Shown: piece by piece, positions 12,631-23,137 of the stretch
How the letters are laid out: the number at the start of each line of letters is the position of its first letter
Numbering within the stretch: position 1 is the stretch's first letter
Origin: Pilaira anomala
Lineage: Eukaryota > Mucoromycota > Mucoromycetes > Mucorales > Mucoraceae
Direction: 5' to 3'
DNA: 64,000 nucleotides
NCBI GenBank assembly: GCA_025716855.1
Contig: JAIXMQ010000093.1
Span: 20,344 to 84,343 of the forward strand
Position numbers and translations under genes: made by a program
Notes under the pieces: model-generated
Told to the model about the DNA's origin: nothing
Seen by the model: only the letters and a program-made list of their open reading frames with translations
Database searches by the model: none

Positions 12631-13417
12631 TTAGCGAGAAGTGGCAGCAGCCTTAGGGGCGAAACCCTTGGCACCTTGCTTGCTAACCTTAGCTTGAGAA
12701 CCCTACATAATAATAATAAAAAAAGAATGGATTAAAAAAAAATAATTTCTTATAAAATCATCAAAAAAAAAAAACTTACAGCAGGGTTGGCAGCCTTCTT
12801 GGCAGCAGCAGCGGCCTTCTTGGCGTCCTTGGACTTGGAGATGGCAGCTTGACGAGCGGCAGCACGGGCATCGGGCTTTTGGTTACGCTTGGCGCGAATA
12901 GCATCCCAAGAGGCACCAACAACAGCACGTTCGTGCTTGACGGTACGGCGAGAACGCTTCTTTTGGAATTCTTCTTGCATACCCTTCTTATTCAAACGAC
13001 GGTAGATAACAGTCCACTTGATCTTACGGGGGTTCAAACGTTGAATGAAGTAAGAGGCGGCCTTACCGCTGATGAAACGGAAATGCTATAACAAAAAAAT
13101 ATTAAGTATTTCATTCTTTTTTGACATGTCCTTTTTTTTTTTATTCTTTTTTGCTTACTCTAAAAAAAAAATGATGTCAATTAAGAAACTCTTTAAAAAA
13201 AATGTATTCTATATTATTAAAAAAATTACCTAGAATCAATACGGACGTAAGTCTTACCCTTGGAAGGGTAGATCTTGTGACCAGAGAAAGCGCAAATCTC
13301 AAGCCTATAAAAAGTAAAATAAAAAAAATCGAAATAATAGCATGAGTTTATTTGTTCTTGATTCAACTAAATTGATGGATTATCATCTGGATGGTTTAGA
13401 TCGATACATTACTTCAT
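12631..13417 (-). CDS. RPL24: 60S ribosomal protein L24 (eL24)
   Basis: Structural protein of the large ribosomal subunit. Five exons: 13417-13413 (ATGAA), 13304-13230, a single base at 13159, 13085-12780 and 12702-12631, together 459 nt and 152 residues. Introns are 108, 70, 73 and 77 nt, all GT-AG. The product begins MKLEICAFSGHKIYPSKGK, continues with RIDSRHFRF and LNPRKIKWTV, and ends KAAATSR, matching eL24 over its full length (yeast has 155 residues and ends in AATSR). The one-base exon supplies the third base of the Arg codon between Ser and His. Without it exon 2 (phase 2) joins exon 4 out of frame and the conserved HFRF block is lost. The N-terminal zinc-binding Cys pair of some eL24 proteins is not evident. 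The gene is divergent from the 13777 gene. Confidence 0.93.
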
Positions 13418-13776
13418 TGTTTAAAAATGGGTGCTTATGGGAGCTGAAAGAGGAGGTACAATCATCTTTGTTGTAATGGATTGCTTGTACACTTGCTGGG
13501 CTCAATAGTCTGCGAAAAAAAACATCCTGGCTTTACTTTGTCCGGTCCGGAACAAAGAAGAAGGTCAATGGTTTCCTAATTTGGAATGTTTACTCAATCA
13601 TAACAAGGTATTCCTTTACTCTTAACTGTGTTTCTTGTATTACAACTTGAATCTAACCCGGATGATCCGATTGTTTGCCTTATTCTATATTTAAACATTG
13701 TGTTCTTTTCTTATTTCAGTTTCTCACACCTTTCTTTTCCGTTTTTTCTTCCTTTTTTTTTTGTCTTTAAAAGAAA
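13418..13776. promoter_or_regulatory. Divergent promoter region, RPL24 and 13777 gene
   Basis: 359 bp between two divergent starts. Pyrimidine-rich stretches precede the plus-strand gene (about 13700-13770), as is common just upstream of fungal start codons. No specific factor site can be assigned with confidence. Confidence 0.4.
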
Positions 13777-14043
13777 ATGTCAAAAGATATAAATGATGAG
13801 GAAAATAATAAACGATATCATGAAGAACAAAATGCGAATGAACCAACGTTATCTAAATCAACCCCTTCTAGCTCTTGGATGAACGAAGAGAATATAAGTA
13901 ATAATGGTCAGCAACAAATGAACAGGCATAAACGTGGTTTATCTCAATCTGACATACAATATCAAAAGGCACCGCCCACTGATAATAGAAAAGAAAGTAG
14001 CCGTCAAGAGCAGCCGCAAGGAGGATATTATCCACAACAACAT

Positions 14044-14075
<32 letters not shown>

Positions 14076-15405
14076 GCAACAACAACAGCAACGTCGTCGT
14101 CAACCACCACCACCTCAGCCTCAATACCATGACAACTCATTTTATCCTGACGATCCTAATAAAAGACCATTAAGAGTAGATCAATTATCAGTAGGAGAAG
14201 TACACGCGATTATTGATGAAAATATAGGACTTCGTAACGATATGGAAGCTATGATTCATCAATTCCAAATGGAGAAAATGGATTTACAAAGAAGATTAAG
14301 GCATATTACTGCCCGAGTACAATATTTGGAAGATTTAAAATGTAATCATGCTTCGCCCGATCAATTAAATAATGATTTAGTAAAGACATATCCAATGCGT
14401 AGACCTTATCATAATCACCATCAGAAACCACCAATGCATAGGTCAAGATCAAAACCTTCTTTAACTGATAATAATGATAATACTGGTTTTATTCACGAAG
14501 ACGGTGGTGTAACCAGAAACGAACAAAATTACACAACTGAATCACCTGATGCAATCATTCATCATTCCGAAAATAACAACAACAATAACAACAACAACAA
14601 CAAAACCATTGGTAGAAGGAGATCTAGTGTATTTAGCGATTATTCTCCAATGAGATCTCATCCCAACGCTAACAGATATAATATGCCACCACCGCCACAT
14701 ATGTATCCTATCTTCCCTCCACCTCCGCCTCCACCCAATTACTTTTTTGGTAACAATAATAACAATGGTAGGTTTGAAGATGAAATGATGGCATATAATA
14801 TGCATCGATTCTATCAAGAAAATCAAGCAAGATCTGACGAAGAAGATGATTTAGATGACGACTTTTATTCCACTCGTAAATATTGCGCACCACCTGGTGT
14901 ACCACCCTTAATGAACGGACCTCCACCACCTCCTCCACCTCCTCCTCCACCACCACCAGGATTTATGGGTCCAAATCCGATGATGCAAGCACCCCCCCCA
15001 CCTCCTCCTCCGCCACCACCTCCACCACCTTTAGGTTACGGACCAAGACAAGATTGGATGATGGATCCTTATAATGAGCCGCCGCCAGGTCGTCCAATGT
15101 ATCGTAATAAAAAAAGATATAATATGAGTCAACCCAATTCAGATGATGAAGACGAAAGAGAAATGATGTATAGGCAAATAGCTGCTGTTGCTCAACAACA
15201 GGAAGAAGAAGAAGATATACAAATGATGATGCATCAAATGTCAATGGCTAATTTAGGTCCTCCACATATGATGCCTCCTCCTCCTCCTCCCCATCCTTCT
15301 CTAGGGTTTGTACCAAAATACAATGGTTCAATACGTCGTGTCTCGAGTCGTAGAAGTGCTCCTGGTAGTAGTCGTTCTTCTATGATAAATGGTGGCACTC
15401 GATAA
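13777..15405 (+). CDS. PolyQ/polyP-rich protein with short coiled coil
   Basis: Single-exon gene of 542 codons with an ATG in good context and a T-rich 3' flank. The N-terminal ~130 residues are disordered and hydrophilic and carry a run of about 20 Gln followed by Arg and Pro. Residues ~130-190 form a helical, coiled-coil-like segment (VGEVHAIIDENIGLRNDM, then LQRRLRHITARVQYLEDL). Beyond that come an Asn run, four polyproline blocks (up to 14 Pro), acidic patches and a Ser/Arg-rich C-terminus. Polyproline of this type often binds profilin, SH3 or WW domains, but no FH2 or WH2 domain is visible, so a cytoskeletal role is only a guess. I do not recognise the protein. Antisense frames over the repeats are shadows. 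Confidence 0.85.
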
Positions 15406-15956
15406 TTTTTTTTTTTTTTTATTATTCTTTATTATTTAAAAATCTAATAAAAGTTGTGGTAATATTCTTTCTAAATGTTCTGTATCTAATTTTTTTGTAT
15501 TCATGTTGATGGTATCCTGTTCTTCTGACGAGCGATGAACTGCTTCTACTCAGTTAAAAAAAAAATAGTGTAAATAACTATTTGACCTCTTTTTTATAAT
15601 GTACTTTACCAACAACAAATAAGCGAAGAAATTCCGCTGAAAGTTGTAAAGCATTCTTGGTTACTAATGGAAGTTACATGAGTTTCAACATTTACTTTTT
15701 ATACATGTTCAAAGAAACAAACTTTTAGTGTTGTCATTCTTCCAGTTTTTTTTAAATACTTTTTGAACTGTTGCCTGTATTAACAAAAAAAAAAAAAAGT
15801 CTCTTTTAGATATGTATATAAAAAAATTACGCATAAATAAAAAAAAAAAAAAATTACTGTATCAAATGAACTTTGTTGGTCATCCATGATATAAAAAAAG
15901 TAAAAAGTAAAAGAAATGGATTTTTTATTTTGAGTTTTAAAATAAAAAAAATCAAA
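15406..15956. other. 3' intergenic spacer
   Basis: Lies between two convergent genes. It holds several short A/T tracts and candidate polyadenylation signals such as AATAAA-like runs on both strands. No gene seen. Confidence 0.5.
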
Positions 15957-17791
15957 TTACAATGGTGGAGGATGTTGAGGAGGAGGTGTGGCGTTTAAGC
16001 CGAATAAACTTCCAGAGACCCTTCTAGAACTCAAATCAGTTTTTCTTTGAAAGCTACTACTGGCGGAAGAACTAACGGAAGGAGAAGATCGGCCTGTAAA
16101 ATAACCTGTGCTACTACTTGCTGTGCTTGGTATAGCTTGAGGCAATACAGAACTATGAGAAGATAATAAATATTCTAAAGTAGTTGTAGAAGAGGATTGA
16201 CTCAAGTTGAGAGGTGGAATAGCACTTGATCTAATAGACGAATTAGATGTAGAACGACGAGTCTATAAATATATATTAAATATTAGAATATGTGTGTATA
16301 TAATATTATAATAGGAATCACACACACATACTTGTTGTCTTTCATTAGGTGAAGGAGGTGGAATGGACCGAAATACGCGAGGTAATCGTCTAAAAATAAA
16401 AAAATGTAGTGTTATATATAATATATATACAATATTATACTTTTATATATATATATATATAATTCTTTACCCATCATCTGCTGCTGTTATATCATCCAGG
16501 GGTAAATTGTTTTCTTTTCTGTATTGAATTAATTCATTTTTGTACTTGTTACACTGCTGTTGTTTTTGAATATCTGCATTATTTTTTAAGATTTAGATAT
16601 AAAGAACACAAACAGCATGTAGTAAATTAAAAAAAAAATACTTGCATTCTTTCTCCATTTCTAAAGCTCTTTGTCGAAGATAATTAACTTCTGCTTTTAA
16701 TACATCTACTAAACCAGTAGGTTGAGGCGTAGTATCATTTGCTACCCATTTCTTTGCACTATTATAAATACAAATAAGGTTTTAAATATATACATAACAA
16801 GAAAATAGTTATAAAAAAAAAAGATTTTTTACCCTAAAGACGGAGATGACCCGATCCCAGTAATAGCGGGACTTGCAGGGAGAGATAATGAAGGGTCGGA
16901 AATACGAGAAGAAAAGGATGGAGAAGTTTGTTGTTGACGAAGTATGTCTAGTTGCTTTTGCAAACGATTTACCATGTATTCTTGTTCTTGTTCTAAAGCA
17001 TTCTCTAAATCAATTTTTTCTTTTTGTACCTGTTTATATTTTTAGTATATGTATGTGTATCGAAGTATATGAATTGAGACTATATTGCTAGTTACTTACT
17101 TTAATCAATTTCTTTTGTAACATGTTTGTAAGGTATTCTTCTTCTTGTTCAACTTGAATTAATAATTCACCCTTTTCTTTCTTTAATCCGGTAATATGTT
17201 TTAATAATTTATTACTGATATATTCTTCTTCTTGTTCTGAGAGTGCAGACTAATAAATAATAAGTTTTTATTAGTTTATGTATTATCTATCTATTCTATA
17301 TAATTCTTACTGCTTGAACGGCTTTTTTCTTTAATGATTGATTATCATGACGTAAAATATTTATTTGTCCTTGTTCCATTTCTAAATCAAACTTCAATTT
17401 CTTTAATTTTGTAGCACCAACAGAATATTTTGCATATAATTCTTGAGTTGCCTGTCGTAATGAGTCTATATTTTCAATTCCACTGTGATCCTCAACAAGA
17501 ATTGGGCAATTACTACTACTAGTTAATATATGTATATATATATATTTTTTTTTTAAGAATTTTATAAAATAAACATGCACAGACAATTATTTTGTTTACC
17601 TTTCCTCCTCTAAATGTTTCTGAATCTGTCTATTATCCTGTGATTTATTTATATGTAATGTAAATAAACAATATTCTTCTCTTTTTCTTTATATATATAT
17701 ATATATATATACATACAATACAAGTTATCTTTTGTGATGAATCAGAAGTGATATCACTCTCTTGTTGATTTGGATAAGATGTGTCCATCAT
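15957..17791 (-). CDS. CCDC6: CCDC6-like coiled-coil protein (DUF2046)
   Basis: Multi-exon gene, start ATGATGG at 17791, stop at 15957. About nine exons can be followed, separated by short introns. After a Ser/Thr/Gln-rich N-terminus the protein has long heptad segments: QEEEYISNKLLKHITGLKKE, then QEEEYLTNMLQKKLIK, then QKEKIDLENALEQEQEYMVN. These repeated (E/Q)EEEY-x-x-N and LEQEQE blocks are the signature of the CCDC6/DUF2046 family. A further helix contains LKAEVNYLRQRA. The C-terminus is Ser/Pro-rich (RSIPPPSPNER) and ends in PPPQHPPPL, as in animal CCDC6, whose tail is Pro-rich. In animals CCDC6 is a proapoptotic, checkpoint-linked scaffold; the fungal role is unknown. The gene is divergent from the LIM gene. 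Confidence 0.85.
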
Positions 17792-18416
17792 GATTCTATT
17801 AATATGTTGTCTTAATATTCAGGGGATTCTGAATAGAACGAGATTATAAATTGATGATGATGAAAAAAGAAAAAAAAGACAAAGTATATAAAAGCAGGGA
17901 CAAGACGCAATACGGGATAAAAAAAAATTGGGTTGACAACAAAGAATGAAAAATGAAGGGATCAAGCCTTTATAAATCTACAGAAAGAGAGAAAGAAAGA
18001 AAGAAAGATAGAAGAGAAAGAGTAAAAAGAAGGAAGAAAGAAGCTTTATCTTATAAATAGCAGTGAATTGAGTGAAATCATCATCACCAACAAACCGTCA
18101 CTAAACATAAACAAAACATTTTAATGTCGGCATAAAAATCACGCTTCAAACTCTTTTTTCTCTCTTTATCTCACTCTCACACTCACTCACTCTTTCTCTA
18201 TATAACATACAACTCTTCTCTTTGTTGTTGTACTACCATTAAATAATAAGGAGCTTTCTTGTTCGAGCCAAAAAAGATAAATTTAGAAGTACATCATCAT
18301 TCTCTCTCTTTTATATTTTAAGCCCTTTTCTTTCATTTTCTTACTTTTTTTTTCTCTCTTTTTGCTTCTCTCTTCTTTCTTTCTTTTATATATAAATATA
18401 TAACTTAAATTATATC
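17792..18416. promoter_or_regulatory. Divergent promoter, CCDC6-like and LIM genes
   Basis: 625 bp between divergent starts. A GAAA-rich tract (about 17980-18040) and then long CT-rich tracts (18150-18400) lead up to the LIM start. Pyrimidine tracts of this kind are common fungal core-promoter features. No individual factor site is claimed. Confidence 0.45.
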
Positions 18417-18809
18417 ATGGATTACTGCCCAAACTGTTCAAGAAGAGTTTATGTTATCGAAAAGGTTGAAGCCAATGGTCGAGTATATCATAAACATTGT
18501 TTCAAGGTAAGATAAAAAAACATTCCCGCCGTCATATTTTATCAAAAACTTATATTTTATTTCATATAGTGTAAAGAAGAAGGTTGTAGTTTAACACTTG
18601 CTAATTTTCATTTTCACGATAATGAACTCTTTTGTCCTAAACATGTTCCAAAGCTCCAAGCTATTGTTGCTCCAAGTAAATAATAAAAAAAAATTATATA
18701 TTTGTAGAATAATTTTCAATTTCTGTCTTTTTGTTTTCTTATATTCAATCTTTATTTTATTTTATTTTTTTTAGCAAAAGGTCAACCTGAACATATGGGA
18801 CGTCTTTAA
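18417..18809 (+). CDS. Small single-LIM-domain protein
   Basis: Three exons, 18417-18506, 18570-18675 and 18775-18809, 231 nt, 76 residues. All introns are GT-AG. The product is essentially one LIM zinc-binding domain: CPNC near the N-terminus, H-x-x-C in YHKHCFKC, a second C-x4-C (CKEEGC), and C-x-x-H in FCPKH near the end. These are the usual eight zinc ligands. A short basic tail (KGQPEHMGRL) resembles the tails of CRIP-type cysteine-rich proteins. LIM domains bind proteins, often cytoskeletal or nuclear; the partner here is unknown. The size is close to CRIP1 (77 residues). Confidence 0.88.
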
Positions 18810-18813
18810 ATTC

Positions 18814-18818
18814 TCTCT

Positions 18819-18863
<45 letters not shown>
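18814..18863. repeat. CT microsatellite
   Basis: About 45-50 bp of TC dinucleotides just after the LIM stop codon, so probably within its 3' untranslated region. Confidence 0.85.
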
Positions 18864-18866
<3 letters not shown>

Positions 18867-19425
18867 TTTTCCTCTTAATAATATGCAAAATAATCTCTAC
18901 TCATTTACACGCTTACACATACATTAATATACATTTTAAACAAGTACAGTGAAAAAATTAAATAAAAAACTTTACCCTTTTTTTTTTTACAATACTTGAA
19001 AAAACTATTGAATCAACAAAGATCTAAATTTGGTGTTTTGATAAAGCATTTGATTTCTGCTGTAGGGGAGAGAAAAAAAAAAAAAACTTTATATAGGAGA
19101 AATTTTAGACTGTAAAAAAAACGAGTTTCTATCAAAAAACACCTCTCCTTTTTATCATCACAAAGGTTGATCTTGGATGCACAGAAAGGGAACCAAACTA
19201 GTAAAAAAAAAATAAAAAAAACCTTTCAATACTAAATACTACTGCATTCCCTTCTTTTTTACATGTGTCTATATTTAAACATGATGACAAAGTATTTGAC
19301 AGGTTTTTGTCCCTTTTAAGAAATAATTGATTTTTTTTTTTGTACACCATCATGTTTCAAAAGAAAAATAAGCGTGGGTTTTGTATTATCAGCTCCCCTT
19401 CTTTTTTTAGTTATTTCAGATACAT
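18864..19425. other. Intergenic, no gene seen
   Basis: AT-rich spacer between the LIM gene and MOCS1. It includes candidate polyadenylation signals near 18960 (AATAAAA) and the presumed MOCS1 promoter. Nothing else is supportable. Confidence 0.45.
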
Positions 19426-21526
19426 ATGTTACCAAGAAGAACTTTGTCCCTTTTGAATACACGCTATCTGTATAGTACACAGGCAAGCTTCTTCTTTTTT
19501 TTTTTTTATTCTGTTATCTTATAATAACAACAACTTTTTATTTTTATTTTTATTTTAGGCTGGTATCGCTCCTAAAGTAAGGCCCTACTTTTATTCTTAT
19601 TACTTCGCATACTCATTATACTTTATTCTTAGCCCATTCAGTATTCCAACACAAATCCCGACCGTAATGTTCAACCAGTACCTCATGACACTCTTACTGA
19701 TACTTATCAACGCCACCATAACTACCTTCGCATCTCCATTACCGAGCGTTGCAATCTTCGATGTAACGTCCAAAAAAAAAAGCATACAATTTTTTTTTTA
19801 AAAAAAAATAAAGCTTCTAAACACATTATCACACAGGTACATATTGTATGCCAGAAGAAGGTATTCAACTCTCACCCAACGCCAACTTATTACAAAAGGA
19901 AGAAATTATTCGCCTTGCCAGATTATTTGTTGATCAAGGGGTAACAAAGATTCGGTTAACAGGTGGCGAACCTACTGTTCGACCTGATATCATTGAATTA
20001 GTACAAGAACTTGGTGATTTAAAACAGTTTGGCCTGAAGAGCTTAGCCATGACTTCAAATGGAATCGCTTTGAAGCGAAAGTTACCTCAACTTGTTCAAG
20101 GTGGTTTAGATACTTTAAATGTCAGTCTTGATACTTTAGATCCTCATTTGTTTGAGATCATGACTAGAAGAAGAGGGTTTGATAAAGTCGTAGGTGCAAT
20201 TGATGAAGCTGTACGATTAAATATGCCTCATGTCAAGATCAATACTGTCGTCATGCGTGGTATCAATGATCAAGAAGTATTAAATTTTGCTGCCTATACA
20301 AAAAATCGACCTGTCAATGTTCGATTTATTGAGTATATGCCATTTGATGGTAATAAATGGAACCAAAATAAATTAGTTCCCTTTAAAGAACTTGTGAATC
20401 GAATTGAATCCATGTATGGTAGCTTAAACAAGTTGAGAGATAGTGCAAATGATACAACCAAGGTAAATTGTATATATTTTGTTCATAAGTATAAATATCA
20501 ATCTTAATTCAATGGTGTTAGCATTTTCAAATACCTGGTTATCAAGGTAAATTAGGTTTTATCACATCAATGACCGATCATTTTTGTAGTACATGTAATA
20601 GATTACGTATCACAGCAGATGGGAATATTAAAGTATGCTTATTTGGTAATACGGAAGTTTCATTAAGAGACTTAATACGTGAAGGAAAGACAGATGAAGA
20701 ATTAGTACAAGTAATTAGTGCTGCTGTAAAAAGAAAAAAGAAGCAACATGCGGGTATGTTTGAATTGGCTTCAAGAAAGAACAGACCAATGATTCTCATT
20801 GGCGGTTAAAACATATATCATTACAACAATTTCCAATACCCTAATTTTATTGTAATGATAAAAAAAAAAAAAAATCTTTTTTATTGACTCTATTTTTATT
20901 TTATTTTATTTTTTTATTTGCGTGTGTATGTTATTTTAGTTCCTAAGCAAAGAATTTCAAACATACCAACTTACTTATTACCTACAACGCAATTCGATTA
21001 TCAAAGAGCTTACTATTCCACCAAAAATCATGATGATGAACCAAGATTGACTCATACTGATCCAAATACTGGTGAAGCGCGTATGGTTTCAGTAACAGAT
21101 AAAGCACCTACAAAAAGAGAAGCAAAAGCAATCGGTAGGATCATATTACCTAATCATGCCTATCAACTTTTAAAAAAGAACGAAGTACATACAATGAAGG
21201 GAAATGTTTTGACAGTTGCACAAATTGCAGGTATTCAAGCAGCTAAAGCCACATCTAATTTAATCCCGTTATGTCATCCATTGTTACTGGGTCTGATTGA
21301 CGTTCGACTTTGGTTGGACGATGCAAATCGGAGCGTAGAATGTGAATCTATTGTTCAGACATCAGGCAAGACAGGTGTAGAAATGGAAGCCTTGACAGCT
21401 ACAAGTGTTGCTTTATTAACTGTGTACGATATGTGTAAAGCAGCTACAAAAGAAATGACAATTGAAGGTATACGAGTAGTATCTAAAACGGGCGGTAAAA
21501 GTGGACCATGGAAATCAAAAAAATAA
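19426..21526 (+). CDS. MOCS1: MOCS1-type cyclic pyranopterin phosphate synthase, MoaA-MoaC
   Basis: First step of molybdenum cofactor synthesis (GTP to cyclic pyranopterin monophosphate). Exons: 19426-19482 ([19 protein letters not shown], a likely mitochondrial presequence), 19559-19576, 19642-19762, 19837-20462, 20522-20809 (or -20804) and 20940-21526. The MoaA part has the radical-SAM motif CNLRCTYC assembled across an exon junction, LTGGEP, and a C-terminal cluster motif (FCSTCNRLR...VCLF). It ends in ILIGG followed by TAA at 20809, the double-glycine tail needed by MOCS1A. If instead GT at 20805 is used as a donor and AG at 20939 as acceptor, the reading continues in frame (ILIGVPKQR) into the MoaC half ([26 protein letters not shown]). 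The first intron (19483) has a GC donor (GCAAGC). Confidence 0.92.
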
Positions 21527-22111
21527 AAAAAGGACTACTTCTTTATTTTTAAATATCCGATACAAAAAAACAAATATAAAAAGACAAGTAAATTTATAAA
21601 AAAAAGTTTTTTTTTTTTTCTTTTTCTTACTAAATTGACGGGTGTGAGCAGAGTCGTGGTATAAGCGAATCTTTATCAATGGGCCATATCGCGCTACTCA
21701 TTCCCACGATTAAACAAATGTGCTTGACATCTTGTATGTTAGCCAGTGCATTGGCCCTAGTTATCTTTTGGTCCTTTTAAACTAATTGACGCTAAACCAA
21801 CTGTACGCACAACTTTATAATTTTTTTTGAAAAAAATGAAAAAAATGAAAAAAAAAAATGAAAAAACCACGGTTACAAACGCGTCCAAAAGAATCTTTAA
21901 ACTTTTAAGATACCCCTTAACTTATACAATTAATTTTTGTTTCTATGGATACCACTTTTTTTTTTTTTTAAATAAAAAAATAAACAAATCTATTTTAAAA
22001 CCAATACAAAACGCAAATATATACATACAATTTTAAAAATAACTACTATACATTTGACTATTTATATTTGAATAAATTTGATTTTAATAATTAAAAAAAA
22101 AAAGTTGAAAT
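21527..22111. other. Intergenic with a GC-richer island
   Basis: At 21640-21780 is an island of clearly mixed composition inside AT-rich flanks, with no open frame. It could be a small RNA gene or a decayed repeat. I tried tRNA and 5S-like patterns and none fits. The rest is A/T tracts. Confidence 0.35.
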
Positions 22112-22779
22112 TTACTCTTGAGCGGGCTTCTTTTCATCACCGGTGGCTCTGGTGTAGATAACTTGAGAGTGGTGACGAGAGATGGCCTTAATCAAACCTT
22201 GAGCTTCGAGTTCACGAATGGCAACACGAGCTAAAGAACCGTTCAACTTGAGACGATCAACCAAAACAGATTGAGAGATGAGCTTGTAGGTAGGAACTTC
22301 CTTGAACAAACGGTCGTAGGTGGGCTTATCGAGGATAACAATGTTGTTAGCCTTATCCTTGAGCTTCTTAGCAGACCACTTCTTCTTGGACTTCTTACCT
22401 CCAGAGGAGGAACTGGGCTTACCGGCAACGTCCTTCTTAGCCTAAATGTATATTGTCAATAAAATAGACTCTTTCCTCTTTTTTTTTTTTATCTTCTTTT
22501 TTCTTTTTTATTCTTTTTTTTTTAATAGAGGCATGATGAAAATAAGAATTGAATTTGTGTTTCCAAATGGTCAAAAAAAAAAAAGTAAAAGCGCCGGCCT
22601 AATATATATTATATATATATATACGTGTTGATTTATCTCAATCGTTATATTGAAAAGATGAATGTTTGTTAATCGATTCCAAACATCTATTGAGCAATCC
22701 ATTCTTCTTATTAAACCATTTTGATGAATCCAATCTTATTTTCTCATGTACTCTATACTGTATGATGAATACTAACCAT
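22112..22779 (-). CDS. RPS25: 40S ribosomal protein S25 (eS25)
   Basis: Small-subunit ribosomal protein, also known to be needed for some IRES-driven initiation. Exon 2 (22441-22112) encodes a Lys-rich N-terminus (GGKKSKKKW), then [31 protein letters not shown] and [10 protein letters not shown], the full eS25 core. It begins at a clean TTTAG acceptor in phase 0. The best start is an exon consisting only of ATG at 22779-22777, followed by GTTAGT, giving a 334-nt intron and 333 coding nt (110 residues). The core is certain; the ATG-only exon is an inference. Ribosomal genes with an intron right after the start codon are common in fungi, and RPL24 in this window has a 5-nt first exon. Confidence 0.9.
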
Positions 22780-23137
22780 TGTAAATTTAGAGAAAGAGCA
22801 AAAATAGGGGCTTGCCTCGCTATGCGCTTTGTATGTACACTACATGCCCGTACCGCACAGTTGAAAAAAAAAAAAAAACTAAATAAATTTGAAACAAGTC
22901 ACATTTCTTTTGTTTTAAAAAAACTCAGGTCAAATAATTCTCTCTTGACTAACAACCACTCCCTTGAACCCTTTTTCTTTCTTTCTTTCCTGTACCTTAC
23001 TGCGTATTAATTAACTTTATCATTATTCTCTTATCTATTTGACCTAAATACACAAAATAATTCTATAGAGATAATTACTTGGTTTTTTATTTCATTCCTG
23101 TTACAACCTACCTTCTTGTTTTTTCTTTCTTTCAACA

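Noticed and set aside
13086..13229. RPL24 middle intron as a single 143-nt intron
   Set aside because: Any GT donor with the 13086 acceptor puts the conserved HFRF block out of frame; a frame-correct single intron would need a TA-AG border. Alternative small exons in the interval introduce stops. The one-base exon at 13159 is the only solution I found with canonical sites and normal intron lengths, although A|GTTTCT near 13180 is a weaker one-base alternative.
13868..14140. Long minus-strand frames opposite the polyQ/polyP gene
   Set aside because: They are reverse complements of CAG/CAA and CCA/CCT runs, giving poly-Val/Ala/Leu; no start context or family.
21640..21780. tRNA or 5S rRNA gene
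   Set aside because: No cloverleaf or 5S internal control region could be recognised; kept only as a composition island.
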